64,000 bases of DNA, from assembly GCF_040365005.1 (NCBI RefSeq), contig NZ_BAABWV010000010.1, forward strand, positions 62,001-126,000, written 5' to 3'. How positions within the stretch are numbered: position 1 is the stretch's first letter; every line of letters starts with the position of its first letter. The notes beneath the pieces were generated by a model. The model made no database searches and was not told where the DNA came from. It was given only the letters and a program-made list of their open reading frames with translations. Source of the stretch: Antarcticimicrobium sp040365005 (GTDB lineage Bacteria; Pseudomonadota; Alphaproteobacteria; Rhodobacterales; Rhodobacteraceae). The translations under genes and the position numbers were made by a program. This document shows positions 1 through 8,851 of the stretch, one piece after another.

Positions 1-651
1 AAACAGCGCCCGATGTTCTTCCAGCAGCGGATTCAGTATGTCGTGGATGGGATGTGCCAGTTCATGCCACGTCTGCGGGGTGCCGATCCAACCTATACGC
101 TGTGCGTTTTCATCCACTGAACCCGGTCGAACCTGATAGGCTTCTAGATCGACAACGGTTGGCACTGTCTCAACCCGAGCGGCACCAGCGCGTCGTGCAT
201 GATTGCCGAGATAGGAGTTTCCGACCGTCACAAGGGCCGAGGCCGCCATCACCCGCCCGATTTTGCCGCCCAACACACCCCGAACCGCGCCAAGCCGATG
301 TTTGTCGTAACGATGAAAGATCGCATCGTCGTAATCGCTGACGATCGGAACCCCGCGCGGCAGAAATGCGCGTTCGACAAGCCACGGCACCCAGGGCAAG
401 GCTTCTTTTTCCAACCAGATCAGATCCAGCGCCGGTCCTTGTCGCATCTGGCCGATGCGTTGAAGCATGTACCGGGAAATCGACCGACGCACCCCTTGGC
501 CCGAATAGAGTACGCGCAAATGGGCGTCATCGAAAAAAGGAGCAACCTGAACGTTCAGGCCTTCGCGAGCCAGCGCAGGCAGATACTGCATCGTGCGCAA
601 GCGACTTGATGCCCCCATACGCGTGTAGCGCGACAACAGCAGGATGTTCAT
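1..651 (-). CDS. glycosyltransferase, GT4-like (C-terminus beyond window)
   Basis: An open frame runs on the minus strand from ATG at 651 off the left edge, giving 217 codons with no stop. The protein starts MNILLLSRYTRMGASSRLRT, a typical GT-B N-terminus with a hydrophobic beta strand followed by a loop. A second strand, VPIVSDYDDAIFHRY (about residues 102-116), resembles GT4 enzymes of polysaccharide clusters. AGGAG sits 6 nt before the ATG. It is the last gene visible of the operon that begins with glmS, 52 nt after the preceding glycosyltransferase. Role inferred: addition of one sugar to a lipid-linked repeat unit at the inner membrane. The donor-binding C-terminal domain is not in the window, so the donor is unknown. 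Confidence 0.8.
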   Translation of the reverse strand, partial: MNILLLSRYTRMGASSRLRTMQYLPALAREGLNVQVAPFFDDAHLRVLYSGQGVRRSISRYMLQRIGQMRQGPALDLIWLEKEALPWVPWLVERAFLPRGVPIVSDYDDAIFHRYDKHRLGAVRGVLGGKIGRVMAASALVTVGNSYLGNHARRAGAARVETVPTVVDLEAYQVRPGSVDENAQRIGWIGTPQTWHELAHPIHDILNPLLEEHRALF

Positions 652-703
652 GCGTGCTCCTGCCCGGCGATATCATCGCCAGGCGCCGCGCAGAGCAGTC
701 CTG

Positions 704-1927
704 TCAGGCCGCACATGGGGTGTCTTTCGTTCTAAGGATCGTTGCATAGATGTCGCGATAGCCCGCAGTGCCCGTTTCCAACGAGAAGACAGCCTCGGCC
801 GTGGCACGGCATCGCACCGAGAGATCGGGATCGGTTTTCAGTGTTTCGAGTTGTCGCAGGGCCTCGACCATCTGGTCTTCGCGCGGTCCCGCGACGATCA
901 CGCCGACGGTGTTCCGTCGAACGATATCCGCGACATCGCCGACCCCCTCGTTTGCAACGACGGGCAGCCCGCACCCCAGGACCTCGGCCATCCTGGTGGG
1001 AGAGCGTCCAAGCTCTGAAATCTCGCCCCCGGCATAGAACATCATCGAAAGATCATGGCCGCGCACGGCATCGGGCATGTCCGCGGAGGGGCGCGGGCCG
1101 ATGCTGAGGCGACCGGCCAATGCATCCGCCGGGTCAATGGCCGCACGCACGTGCTCCGGGTCGTCGCGCGTCACGATCTCGAACCGGGCGTCGGGATCGC
1201 GAGCGGCAACGGCCGAGATCCAGGCGGCGAGCCAGTCGGTTCGGAACCACCCCGACAGGATCGTTCCGATGCAGCCGTGTACGGCGTCGCCGCGGCTGCG
1301 CGCCGGGGCCGGGGTGAACCGATCCAGGTCGGCGCAGGTCGGGATCACGTCGATCCGTTGAGCGTGAAGCTCGGCGGGGTAAGCGCGCCTCAGGTGGGCG
1401 ACCGCCGCATGTGTAAGTGACACGACCGCCGCCGCCTCGCGCAGACAGGCGCGTTCGACCCGGACGATGGCGCGATGCATCCACGAGCCGCGCCTGAGGC
1501 GCCCAGCCGTGATCAGCTCTTCCGGCCAGAGCGCCCGCATGTCAAAGATGAACGGCACCCGCGTCAACCGGTGCACCGCAAGGGCCACCGCCGCCGGAAT
1601 GTAGGAGCGCGCGTGGATCAACTCGGCCCGTCCGGCGCGCACCTCGCGCAACACGAGCCAGACCATGCGCATCATGCTGAGCGCGGGAGCGATCACGCGC
1701 GGCTTGGCGTGGAACCGTTGCGGCAGCCAGCGAATGCCGTGCCGGTCACACTCTTCCCGGGCCTGCGCGACCCGGGCGCGATCGGCCCAATCCTCGGGCT
1801 TTTCATAGGTGATCAGGGTGATGGCATGGTCCCGCGACAACCCGCGCAGATAGCCAAGGACCTGGCTCTGGCCGAGCGGTTCCAGCAACCCGTTGCGGGT
1901 GAGGTAGAGGGTGGGGGTCAAGGTCAA
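704..1927 (-). CDS. glycosyltransferase family 4
   Basis: 407 residues, normal for a GT4. The N-terminal domain carries a GQSQVLGYLRGLS segment that follows the first strand, as in many GT4 proteins. The C-terminal Rossmann domain has SPTRMAEVLGCGLPVV (around residues 300-315), which is the EX7E-type nucleotide-sugar region. The start overlaps the stop of the upstream gene (ATGA at 1924-1927), so the two are translationally coupled. Expected to build a surface polysaccharide repeat unit on the cytoplasmic face of the membrane. Donor and linkage cannot be read from sequence. Confidence 0.88.
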   Translation of the reverse strand: MTLTPTLYLTRNGLLEPLGQSQVLGYLRGLSRDHAITLITYEKPEDWADRARVAQAREECDRHGIRWLPQRFHAKPRVIAPALSMMRMVWLVLREVRAGRAELIHARSYIPAAVALAVHRLTRVPFIFDMRALWPEELITAGRLRRGSWMHRAIVRVERACLREAAAVVSLTHAAVAHLRRAYPAELHAQRIDVIPTCADLDRFTPAPARSRGDAVHGCIGTILSGWFRTDWLAAWISAVAARDPDARFEIVTRDDPEHVRAAIDPADALAGRLSIGPRPSADMPDAVRGHDLSMMFYAGGEISELGRSPTRMAEVLGCGLPVVANEGVGDVADIVRRNTVGVIVAGPREDQMVEALRQLETLKTDPDLSVRCRATAEAVFSLETGTAGYRDIYATILRTKDTPCAA

Positions 1928-3018
1928 CCTATCTGTTCGAGATACGCGGCGGCTGCGCGTTTTGGACTGAACTCTGCGGCGCGGTTTTGAAGCTGCTCTG
2001 CCGGCACCCTGTCCTCCAGCGAGGCCCCGATTGCATGTGCCATCGCCCCGGCATCGCCCACCGGAACCAACCGTCCGTATCGCCCCTCCTCAAGTATCTC
2101 ACCGGGACCGGAGGGGCAGTCGGTGGACACCACGGGCGTGCCGCAGGCCATGGCTTCGACAATCACATTGCCGAACCCCTCGTAATCCGAGGACAGCGCG
2201 AAAAGATCGGCGGTCTTGTAGAACGGCGTCGGATCGGGGTGAAATCCCGCAAGGATCACCCGGTTGGCCACGCCCAGATCGCGGGCCAGCGACAGAAGCG
2301 CATCGCGCCCATCTCCGTCGCCCACGAACATCAGTCGCGCGTCCGGCCGGTCGATCCGCGCGAAGGCCCGCAGGAGGAGCGGATGGTTCTTCTGCGCCTT
2401 CATGCTGCCCACGGTCACGATGCGTGCCCCCTTGGGAGCGGCCCAAAGTGCTTCGGCGTCCTCCATGGACCGGGCGGGCGGTTCGGGACGTGGAGGAACA
2501 GGATTGTGGATGACGTCAAACGCCTCAGGGCGCAGTCCCGATAGCCCTGAGATATCTTTCACCACCCCCAAGGAAACGCCGACCCGACAATCCGCAAGCG
2601 GATATCCAACGGCCATCGAGGCGCGCATGGCAACACGGTGCAAACGCCCCCAATCAGCATACTGAACGGACATCGTGTTATGTTCGGACACCAGTACCTT
2701 GCAGCGATGCCCGGACAGGCGCCGGGCGACCGGGGCGATCACGGTCAGTGGCCACATCGCGGCCAGCAGGGCGTCGGGCCGACGGCGGCGCAGGTAGCGG
2801 GCCAGGGCAAGGGGAACGGCGCGGGCGCGGGGAGTGGCGAGGTCGACAACCGAAAAACTGTCCCGCGCCTCCTCCAGCAACTCTCCGCGCGCCTGCATCA
2901 ACACGAATTCCACCGTGTGTCCGGCACGGACGAACTCATGGGCGAGGTCGATATTGACCCGCTCGGCACCACCGCCACGCAGGTCGGGGAGGAGGATGGA
3001 GATGAGATTTTCACACAT
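1924..3018 (-). CDS. glycosyltransferase family 4
   Basis: 364 residues. The N-terminal LPDLRGGGAERVNIDLAHEF is the classic GT4 glycine-rich start (GGAERV). VGDGDGRDAL and EGFGNVIVEAMACGTPVV are the C-terminal GT4 signatures, the latter with the two glutamates of EX7E. It lies 3 nt after the GT2 gene and overlaps the next gene by 4 nt, inside the polysaccharide operon. The family retains anomeric configuration and uses a nucleotide-sugar donor. Acceptor and donor are not known. Confidence 0.9.
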   Translation of the reverse strand: MCENLISILLPDLRGGGAERVNIDLAHEFVRAGHTVEFVLMQARGELLEEARDSFSVVDLATPRARAVPLALARYLRRRRPDALLAAMWPLTVIAPVARRLSGHRCKVLVSEHNTMSVQYADWGRLHRVAMRASMAVGYPLADCRVGVSLGVVKDISGLSGLRPEAFDVIHNPVPPRPEPPARSMEDAEALWAAPKGARIVTVGSMKAQKNHPLLLRAFARIDRPDARLMFVGDGDGRDALLSLARDLGVANRVILAGFHPDPTPFYKTADLFALSSDYEGFGNVIVEAMACGTPVVSTDCPSGPGEILEEGRYGRLVPVGDAGAMAHAIGASLEDRVPAEQLQNRAAEFSPKRAAAAYLEQIG

Positions 3019-3021
3019 AAA

Positions 3022-3993
3022 TCACGCTTTCACCGCAGAAATAAGGCGCTTTATATGCAAAAAAACTCTTCTACCGGGAAGTCTGATCAGAACAGATTTT
3101 GCGTAACCATGCGAAACTGCACTTGGAAACAAAAAGCCCCGGGCCAGAAAGCTCATCTCTGGCCAGCGGGCGTATTTCTGCATGAAAATAGATCGCTTGC
3201 GCAGTTTATCTGAATCGCAGCCTAAAAAAGAAATTGCATCAGCAGCATACTTGTACGCCTCTGCGGTTCTAGCGGTAATTTGCAGCGCTCTTGTTTCGCG
3301 GGCCCATTGGTCTTGCTGCTGAAGCAACCTGATCGGTCCAACATTGTTTTCGTGAACCCGTCGTCTGATGAGTGGCCTTTCGATCCTTTGTGAGGTCTTG
3401 TCGAGATGCTTGAACACGGCCATAAGCGCCATGTCCTCGATCAGTACTTTTGAAGGCGGCATCGGAAGGCGGGAAAGTTCGTCGGTTCGGAAACACGCAG
3501 TTGCGCCATGGAACCAGCAGCGGCTCGTCGAATAAAATTCGCGCCGCCTCACGATGTCATGTTCAGGATCAAAGGTGTTTCCCTGATCGTCAAAGAGAAT
3601 GTCATCCGCTGAGCAAACGACAACGTTTCGTGGTGCCGAGAGCATGGCACTAGACATTACTTCAGTCCGTTCCGGAAATGATATGTCGTCTCCGGCAGCA
3701 ACGACGAGAAACTTGCCCTTTGCGAGTTGGGCAACCGAAAGGACGTGCGCAAGCGTGCCTTGATTGTTCTCACCCCGCCGCACCTTGACCTCATGCGGCC
3801 CGTCATATTCCTCTGCCATCTCCTGCATGATCTCGAAGGTCCGGTCGCTCGAACAATCGTCGGAAAGGATGATTTCCAGCGGCTCGTAGGTCTGGGAAAA
3901 CGCGCCCTCAATGGCCTCGCGGATGTAGTTTTCCTGGTTGTAGGCGAACAGCGCGAAAGTCACGAGCGGGCGGTCTGGGGTCGGGTCGGTCAT
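3022..3993 (-). CDS. glycosyltransferase family 2
   Basis: 323 residues. The GT-A N-terminus reads VTFALFAYNQENYIREAIEG, then LSDDCSSDRTFEIM (the first acidic pair of GT2) and AAGDDISFPER, matching the metal/donor-binding DXD-type region. The C-terminal third has no obvious membrane segment. Base composition of the 3' half (about 3020-3650) is visibly richer in A+T than the neighbours, which suggests a separate origin for this gene. The ATG overlaps the flippase stop by 4 nt. Inferred to add one sugar during repeat-unit assembly. Confidence 0.88.
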   Translation of the reverse strand: MTDPTPDRPLVTFALFAYNQENYIREAIEGAFSQTYEPLEIILSDDCSSDRTFEIMQEMAEEYDGPHEVKVRRGENNQGTLAHVLSVAQLAKGKFLVVAAGDDISFPERTEVMSSAMLSAPRNVVVCSADDILFDDQGNTFDPEHDIVRRREFYSTSRCWFHGATACFRTDELSRLPMPPSKVLIEDMALMAVFKHLDKTSQRIERPLIRRRVHENNVGPIRLLQQQDQWARETRALQITARTAEAYKYAADAISFLGCDSDKLRKRSIFMQKYARWPEMSFLARGFLFPSAVSHGYAKSVLIRLPGRRVFLHIKRLISAVKA

Positions 3994-5504
3994 GTCTCAC
4001 TCCGGATGGGCCAGCCGAGGACGGCATAGATGCGGGACAGGCGGGTGGCGAGGCGGCCTTGGGGGCCGACCTTGATCAGCACGACGCGCAGGCCGAAGAC
4101 CCCGGTCGCCCCCGCCAGCAGCGGCGAGGCGATGGCCGCCGCAAGGGGGGCCGTCAAGGCGAGCGCCAGCAGGGCCACGGCAAGACCGGCGTGAAGGCCC
4201 AGCAGGCCGAGCGACAGCGCCTCCCACCGGAAGCCGTGGATACGGCGGGCCAGAACGTACACCGTGGTCAGATAGACGAGGTAGCCTAGTACAAAGGCAT
4301 AGGCCGTCACCTCCAGCCCGACGCGCGGCAACAGGGCCAGGACCATGGTCAGAAAGACGATGTTGAAGCTCAGCTCCATGAAGAAGAACGTCTTGGCACG
4401 GGCCGCCGCGACGATGGAAAAGCTCATCGCCCAGCTTGCCAGCTTGAACACGTTGCCCAGGGTCTGCCACTGCAAGAGCGTCACCGCAGGTCCGAACTCC
4501 GGCGAGTAGAGCAGGGAGATCACCCAAGGCGCCAGGCCGATCAACAGCAACAAGACCGGCCCGCCGATCGCGAGGCCAAGCTGCGCTTGGTCGTTCATCA
4601 ATCGCACCGCCGCCACGCGGTCGTGGATCACCTCCGTCAGGCGGGGGTAATAATCGGCCCCCATGGCCCCCAGCAGAAACCCCACGTAAGTCATGGTCAT
4701 GCCCCAGGCGGCGGCGAAATGCCCGGCGGCGTCCAACCCCAGCTCCTGCAGTATCCGCCCGCGCACCAGGAGAAGCGTTGCCGTCGTGGCCAGCCCCCCC
4801 AGCATGAAGGCGATGCCAAGCCTTGCCATGGGCTTCCAGATTTCCCAGATCTCGCCGAGCGACAGCCGCGCCGCCGTCGGCTTGGGCAACCGACCGGTGT
4901 AGGACCGGGCAATCAGAACCGTCGCCAGGGGTTGCACAAGGATGAACCAGATCAGCCCGCTTTCCCCCCGCAGCCAGACGGCGGCAAGGCCGGCCACCGT
5001 GCCGGCAAAGGCCGCGAACACCGTCACACGGCCCAGGTCGCCAATCCGGCGCAACCCCTGCAAGAGGGCGGTCTGCGCCGTGCCCAGAAGCGTCAACAGG
5101 ATCGCGACCCCAATCAACCCGACCTCGGTCGCTCGCAGCGCATCCCCGAACAGCCAGGTGGCGATCCGGCCCCGCAAGACCCAGACCGCAACCATTGCCA
5201 GCGCGCCCTGAACCAGATGCGCGGCAAAGAGGACCCGGCGCACCCGGCTGAGCGTTGCCTCCTCACCGCGCGACGCGGCGATTTCGCGGACACCGCTGGA
5301 CCCCATGCCAAGGCCGGCTGTCTGCGTCACCATGCCCAGCAGGTTGTTGTAGATACTCAGCAGGCCAACACCACTCGGACCCAGAAGGACGGCCAGCACC
5401 TTCATCCTGGCAATCGAGATCAGGATGTTCACCACCTGCGCCGAGCCGATGACCAGCATCGACTTGATCAACCCGCGCGAACTGGACGTATCAGCCATGC
5501 TCAT
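3990..5504 (-). CDS. O-antigen/EPS repeat-unit flippase (Wzx-like, MATE/MVF superfamily)
   Basis: 504 residues, almost entirely hydrophobic, with roughly a dozen or more membrane segments. It opens with LIKSMLVIGSAQVVNILISI and a GPSGVGLLSIYNNLL loop, the pattern of polysaccharide-synthesis translocases (WzxE-like). It would flip undecaprenyl-diphosphate-linked repeat units to the periplasm. It sits between glycosyltransferase and sugar-amine genes. It shares 1 nt with the aminotransferase stop (TAATG at 5502-5506). A Met three codons in is an alternative start. No Wzy polymerase or Wza/Wzc export gene is seen in the window. These are probably to the left or elsewhere. Confidence 0.87.
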   Translation of the reverse strand: MSMADTSSSRGLIKSMLVIGSAQVVNILISIARMKVLAVLLGPSGVGLLSIYNNLLGMVTQTAGLGMGSSGVREIAASRGEEATLSRVRRVLFAAHLVQGALAMVAVWVLRGRIATWLFGDALRATEVGLIGVAILLTLLGTAQTALLQGLRRIGDLGRVTVFAAFAGTVAGLAAVWLRGESGLIWFILVQPLATVLIARSYTGRLPKPTAARLSLGEIWEIWKPMARLGIAFMLGGLATTATLLLVRGRILQELGLDAAGHFAAAWGMTMTYVGFLLGAMGADYYPRLTEVIHDRVAAVRLMNDQAQLGLAIGGPVLLLLIGLAPWVISLLYSPEFGPAVTLLQWQTLGNVFKLASWAMSFSIVAAARAKTFFFMELSFNIVFLTMVLALLPRVGLEVTAYAFVLGYLVYLTTVYVLARRIHGFRWEALSLGLLGLHAGLAVALLALALTAPLAAAIASPLLAGATGVFGLRVVLIKVGPQGRLATRLSRIYAVLGWPIRSET

Positions 5505-6598
5505 TACGTGTTTCGGATCTGCGCGGTGATGTGGTGGACGTCGCCCAAATCCAACTGCGGTCCCATCGGCAGGCTCAGAACCTCACCGGCCAGTTGCCGT
5601 GCCAGCGGCAGCGCCTCGGGCGCGATCCCGAGCCCGGCATAGGCCGCCTGCATGTGCGGCGGGATCGGGTAGTGGATCAGCGTGCCGATACCCGCCTCGG
5701 TCAGCCGCGCCTGCAGCACATCGCGCCCGGGCGTGCGCACCACGTAGAGATGCCATGCGGGCTCGGCCCAATCCGGCACATGAGGCAGGGTCAAGTCGGT
5801 TGCCGCCAACCCCTCGGCATAGGCGGCGGCCACCGCGCGGCGGCGCTCGGCCCAGGCATCCAGCACCGTCAGCTTCACCCGCAGAACCGCCGCCTGAAGC
5901 GGATCGAGGCGCGAATTCACGCCCGCCTCTTCGTTCACGTATTTTTTCCGGGAACCGTAATTGCGCAACAGCGCCACCCGCTCGGCCAGGGCGTGATCGT
6001 TCGTCGTGATTGCCCCCGCATCGCCAAGCGCCCCAAGGTTCTTTCCGGGATAAAAGCTCCAGCAGACGATATCGCCATGCGCCCCGATCCGCCGTCCCTT
6101 GTAGCGCGCGCCATGGGCCTGTGCGGCATCCTCGATCACCCGCAGCTTATGACGGCAGGCGATATCAAGGATCGGATCAAGATCGGCGGGTTGCCCATAG
6201 AGATGCACCGGCAACAGGGCGCGCGTTCGCGGTGTGATCGCGGCCTCGATCCGCGCCGGATCGATGTTGTGTGTTGCCGGGTCGGGCTCGACCGGAACCG
6301 GCGAGGCCCCGACCCCCGAGACCGCGAGCCAAGTGGCGATATAGGTGTTGGAGGGCACGATCACCTCGTCGCCCGGCCCGATATCCAGCGCCCGCAGGGC
6401 CAGCCTCAGCGCGTCCAACCCGTTGGCGACCCCCACCGCGTGGCCCGCCTCGGAATAGGCGGCCCATTCGGCCTCGAAGGCCTCGACCTCGGGGCCAAGG
6501 ATGTACCATCCGCTCTCCAGGACGCGCGACACGGCGGCGTCGATCTCGGGCTTGAGTTCGCGATAGGCCGCGCCCAGGTCGAGGAAGGGGATCATCAC
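5504..6598 (-). CDS. fdtB: DegT/DnrJ/EryC1 sugar aminotransferase, FdtB-type
   Basis: 364 residues, the usual size of PLP-dependent 3-keto-sugar transaminases. Visible landmarks are IEDAAQAHGA (cofactor aspartate), SFYPGKNLGALGDAGA (the PLP lysine in PGKN) and NYGSRKKY followed by NSRLDPLQAA. FdtB/QdtB enzymes convert dTDP-3-keto-6-deoxyhexose to the 3-amino sugar using glutamate. The gene directly follows a FdtA-type isomerase with a 4-nt overlap, which is what points to 3-amino-3,6-dideoxyhexose rather than a 4-amino sugar. No rmlA/rmlB is present here to make the dTDP-4-keto precursor. It must come from elsewhere. Confidence 0.82.
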   Translation of the reverse strand: MMIPFLDLGAAYRELKPEIDAAVSRVLESGWYILGPEVEAFEAEWAAYSEAGHAVGVANGLDALRLALRALDIGPGDEVIVPSNTYIATWLAVSGVGASPVPVEPDPATHNIDPARIEAAITPRTRALLPVHLYGQPADLDPILDIACRHKLRVIEDAAQAHGARYKGRRIGAHGDIVCWSFYPGKNLGALGDAGAITTNDHALAERVALLRNYGSRKKYVNEEAGVNSRLDPLQAAVLRVKLTVLDAWAERRRAVAAAYAEGLAATDLTLPHVPDWAEPAWHLYVVRTPGRDVLQARLTEAGIGTLIHYPIPPHMQAAYAGLGIAPEALPLARQLAGEVLSLPMGPQLDLGDVHHITAQIRNT

Positions 6599-7029
6599 GC
6601 GTTTTCCCGTGCCGCCGCCAGGAACTCATTGTAATCGCGGTAATAATCCGCCTCGTCATAAGGGTGCGAGGCCAACACCATGCAGACCGCCCCCTGGCTG
6701 AAGGCATCCATTTCGCGCCAGATCATGCGGCTGATATAGAGGCCCTTTCGCGGGTCGCGCAGCCAGTATTCCGACTTGGTCTTGCCGTCATCGACCGTCA
6801 TTCGGAAGCTGCCGGACAGCGCGAAGACGACTTGTTCCAGGTCTTTATGGGCGTGGCCGCCACGCTCGGAATCTACCGGTACATTGTAAAGGTAATAGAC
6901 CCGCGCGATGTTGAAAGGCAGGTGATTGCCCCCCTCCACAAAAGTCAGGTCCCCGCGCGGGTCGTGGATTTGGGGCAGGTTAACGAGGCGGACTAGCCCA
7001 TTTTGGTGTGGTTTGGTTTGATCTTTCAT
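6595..7029 (-). CDS. fdtA: sugar 3,4-ketoisomerase, FdtA/QdtA-type cupin
   Basis: 144 residues of a single cupin fold. DPRGDLTFVEGG near the N-terminus and RGGHAHKDLEQVVFALSG (about residues 75-92) are hallmarks of the WxcM-like/FdtA family. The histidines in HAHK line the active site. These enzymes move the keto group of dTDP-4-keto-6-deoxyglucose from C4 to C3 so that FdtB can aminate it. FdtA gives the galacto product and QdtA the gluco product. Sequence alone does not separate them here. ATGA overlaps exist with both neighbours. Confidence 0.82.
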   Translation of the reverse strand: MKDQTKPHQNGLVRLVNLPQIHDPRGDLTFVEGGNHLPFNIARVYYLYNVPVDSERGGHAHKDLEQVVFALSGSFRMTVDDGKTKSEYWLRDPRKGLYISRMIWREMDAFSQGAVCMVLASHPYDEADYYRDYNEFLAAARENA

Positions 7030-7568
7030 TGGGTATCCTCCGCTCCTATCGCCCGTAGGTGATCGCCGGCGTCCTGACGAAATTTCTCGACAGAATAGGT
7101 GAAGTAGATATTCTGGTGATCTTCCGACACGCGGGTCATGTTGAATCGCTCGTAGAAATGCAGTGCGCGATGGTTGCCTTTGCGGACGTCCACGGCACCA
7201 AACTTCAGGTTCAAACGATTGAACGCGGCGCCAAAACTCAACACGGCACTTTCCAGCGCCGCTTTGGGCGGCTTGTCCTCATTCAGGATCCAGCTGCCCC
7301 AGGTGAATTGATCGCCTTCGATTTCGTAAAGGCGCACGACGCCACAGGCCCGGCCGTTGTCCAGCCGTTCGATGACATAGTAATATTCGGTGCCCGCAGC
7401 TTCGCGAACCTTGTAGCGTTCGATCCACTGGTGCTGATCCGCGACACTTCCGGTGACCGCTGAAAGATGGGTGTTATAGCGCGGATCCAGCCGAAGTCCG
7501 TGGATGAAAGCCGCGTCTTCGGGCGCGACCAGGCGCAGCGCCAATCGCACGCCCTCGATCCGTTCCAT
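7026..7568 (-). CDS. GNAT-family N-acetyltransferase, probable amino-sugar acetylase
   Basis: The frame is open back to 7685, but the conserved GNAT N-terminus MERIEGVRLALRLVAPEDA begins at 7568. That start leaves 11 nt after the dehydrogenase stop, whereas the longer form would overlap it by about 100 nt, so 7568 is chosen (180 residues). The downstream part matches acetyltransferases of the PseH/RimJ type (strand-rich, ending KGNHRALHFYERFNM, the acetyl-CoA/beta-bulge region). Position right after fdtA/fdtB suggests it N-acetylates the 3-amino sugar, or competes with the formyltransferase encoded upstream. Known FdtC/QdtC acetylases are left-handed beta-helix proteins, so this would be a different solution. 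Confidence 0.72.
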   Translation of the reverse strand: MERIEGVRLALRLVAPEDAAFIHGLRLDPRYNTHLSAVTGSVADQHQWIERYKVREAAGTEYYYVIERLDNGRACGVVRLYEIEGDQFTWGSWILNEDKPPKAALESAVLSFGAAFNRLNLKFGAVDVRKGNHRALHFYERFNMTRVSEDHQNIYFTYSVEKFRQDAGDHLRAIGAEDTQ

Positions 7569-7579
7569 GTCGGGGCGTG

Positions 7580-8851
7580 TCACAGTCGCAGGTCGCTGGC
7601 GCCGGAGGTCAGCACGTGTTTCAGATCGTACAAAACATGCTCCTTTTTCCCCAGTTTTCGCAGGGACTCGGCGCCGGTTTCGCAAAACTGTTGATGGGCG
7701 ACGGCCAACACGATGGCGTCATAGGTTCCGGGTTCCGGCGCCGTGACCAAGCCGAGCCCATGGGCGTGGCGGGCCTCCTCCGGATCGACCCAGGGGTCAT
7801 GCACGTCGACCTGCATCCCGTAGTCCTGCAACTCCACGATCACGTCCACGACCCGCGTGTTGCGCAGGTCCGGGCAGTTCTCCTTGAAGGTCAGCCCGAG
7901 GATCAGCACCCGCGCGCCGTCCACCTGGATGCGCTTGCTCAGCATCGCCTTGACCAGTTGACCGGCAACATAGGCCCCCATGCCGTCGTTGATCCGCCGC
8001 CCGGCCAGGATCACCTGGGGGTGATAGCCAAGTGCCTCGGCCTTGTGGGTCAGGTAGTAGGGGTCCACGCCGATGCAGTGCCCGCCGACCAGACCAGGCC
8101 GGAAGGGCAGGAAATTCCACTTGGTTCCGGCGGCCTTGAGCACTGCTTCGGTGTCGATCCCCATGCGGTTGAAGATGATCGCCAACTCATTGACCAGCGC
8201 GATGTTCAGGTCCCGCTGGGTGTTCTCGATCACCTTGGCCGCCTCGGCCACGCGGATGCTCTCGGCCTTGTAGGTGCCGGCGGTGATTATGCCGGCATAG
8301 AGTTGATCCACCTCTTCGGCCACCTCGGGCGTCGAGCCCGACGTGACCTTGCGGATATCGGGCAGGCGGTGGGTCTTGTCGCCGGGGTTGATCCGCTCGG
8401 GCGAATAGCCGGCAAAGAAATCCTCGTTGAAGGTGAGGCCCGAGACGCGTTCAAGTACCGGGACGCAATCCTCCTCGGTCGCGCCGGGGTAGACCGTGCT
8501 TTCATAGATGACGATGTCGCCGCGCTTCAGCACGCGACCGAGTGTTTCGGAGGCCTTGATCAGCGGCGTCAGATCGGGGCGCTTGTGCGCATCAATCGGC
8601 GTGGGCACCGTGACGATATAGATGGACGCGGCGGCCAGGTCGGCCGGATCGGTGGTGAAGGTGAGTTGCGTGGCGGCAGCCAGCTCCTCGGCCGACACCT
8701 CCTGCGTGGCATCCTGCCCGGCCCGCAGGGCCGCGATCCTGTCGGGATTTACGTCGAACCCGATCACGGGTCGTGATTTGCCGAACTCCACCGCAAGGGG
8801 GAGGCCGACATAGCCGAGGCCAACAACCGCTAACGTTGCTTTACTCTTCAT
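7580..8851 (-). CDS. UDP-N-acetylglucosamine 6-dehydrogenase, TviB/WbpA-type
   Basis: 423 residues from ATG 8851, which has AGGAA 8 nt upstream. The frame is open to 8884, but that start would lie deeper inside the preceding gene. It opens with VVGLGYVGLPLAVEFGKS, a Rossmann NAD site. GLVGGHCIGVDPYYL carries the catalytic cysteine of four-electron UDP-sugar dehydrogenases, and GLTFKENCPDLRNTR closes the UDP domain. The whole resembles Vi-antigen TviB and WbpA/WbpO, which oxidise UDP-GlcNAc or UDP-GalNAc to the uronate. The start codon overlaps the GT25 stop by 11 nt. It implies an acidic amino sugar in the polymer. Confidence 0.87.
   Translation of the reverse strand: MKSKATLAVVGLGYVGLPLAVEFGKSRPVIGFDVNPDRIAALRAGQDATQEVSAEELAAATQLTFTTDPADLAAASIYIVTVPTPIDAHKRPDLTPLIKASETLGRVLKRGDIVIYESTVYPGATEEDCVPVLERVSGLTFNEDFFAGYSPERINPGDKTHRLPDIRKVTSGSTPEVAEEVDQLYAGIITAGTYKAESIRVAEAAKVIENTQRDLNIALVNELAIIFNRMGIDTEAVLKAAGTKWNFLPFRPGLVGGHCIGVDPYYLTHKAEALGYHPQVILAGRRINDGMGAYVAGQLVKAMLSKRIQVDGARVLILGLTFKENCPDLRNTRVVDVIVELQDYGMQVDVHDPWVDPEEARHAHGLGLVTAPEPGTYDAIVLAVAHQQFCETGAESLRKLGKKEHVLYDLKHVLTSGASDLRL

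Noticed and set aside
7569..7685. Longer start for the GNAT gene
   Set aside because: The extra 39 codons overlap the dehydrogenase 3' end and are Arg-rich without family similarity.
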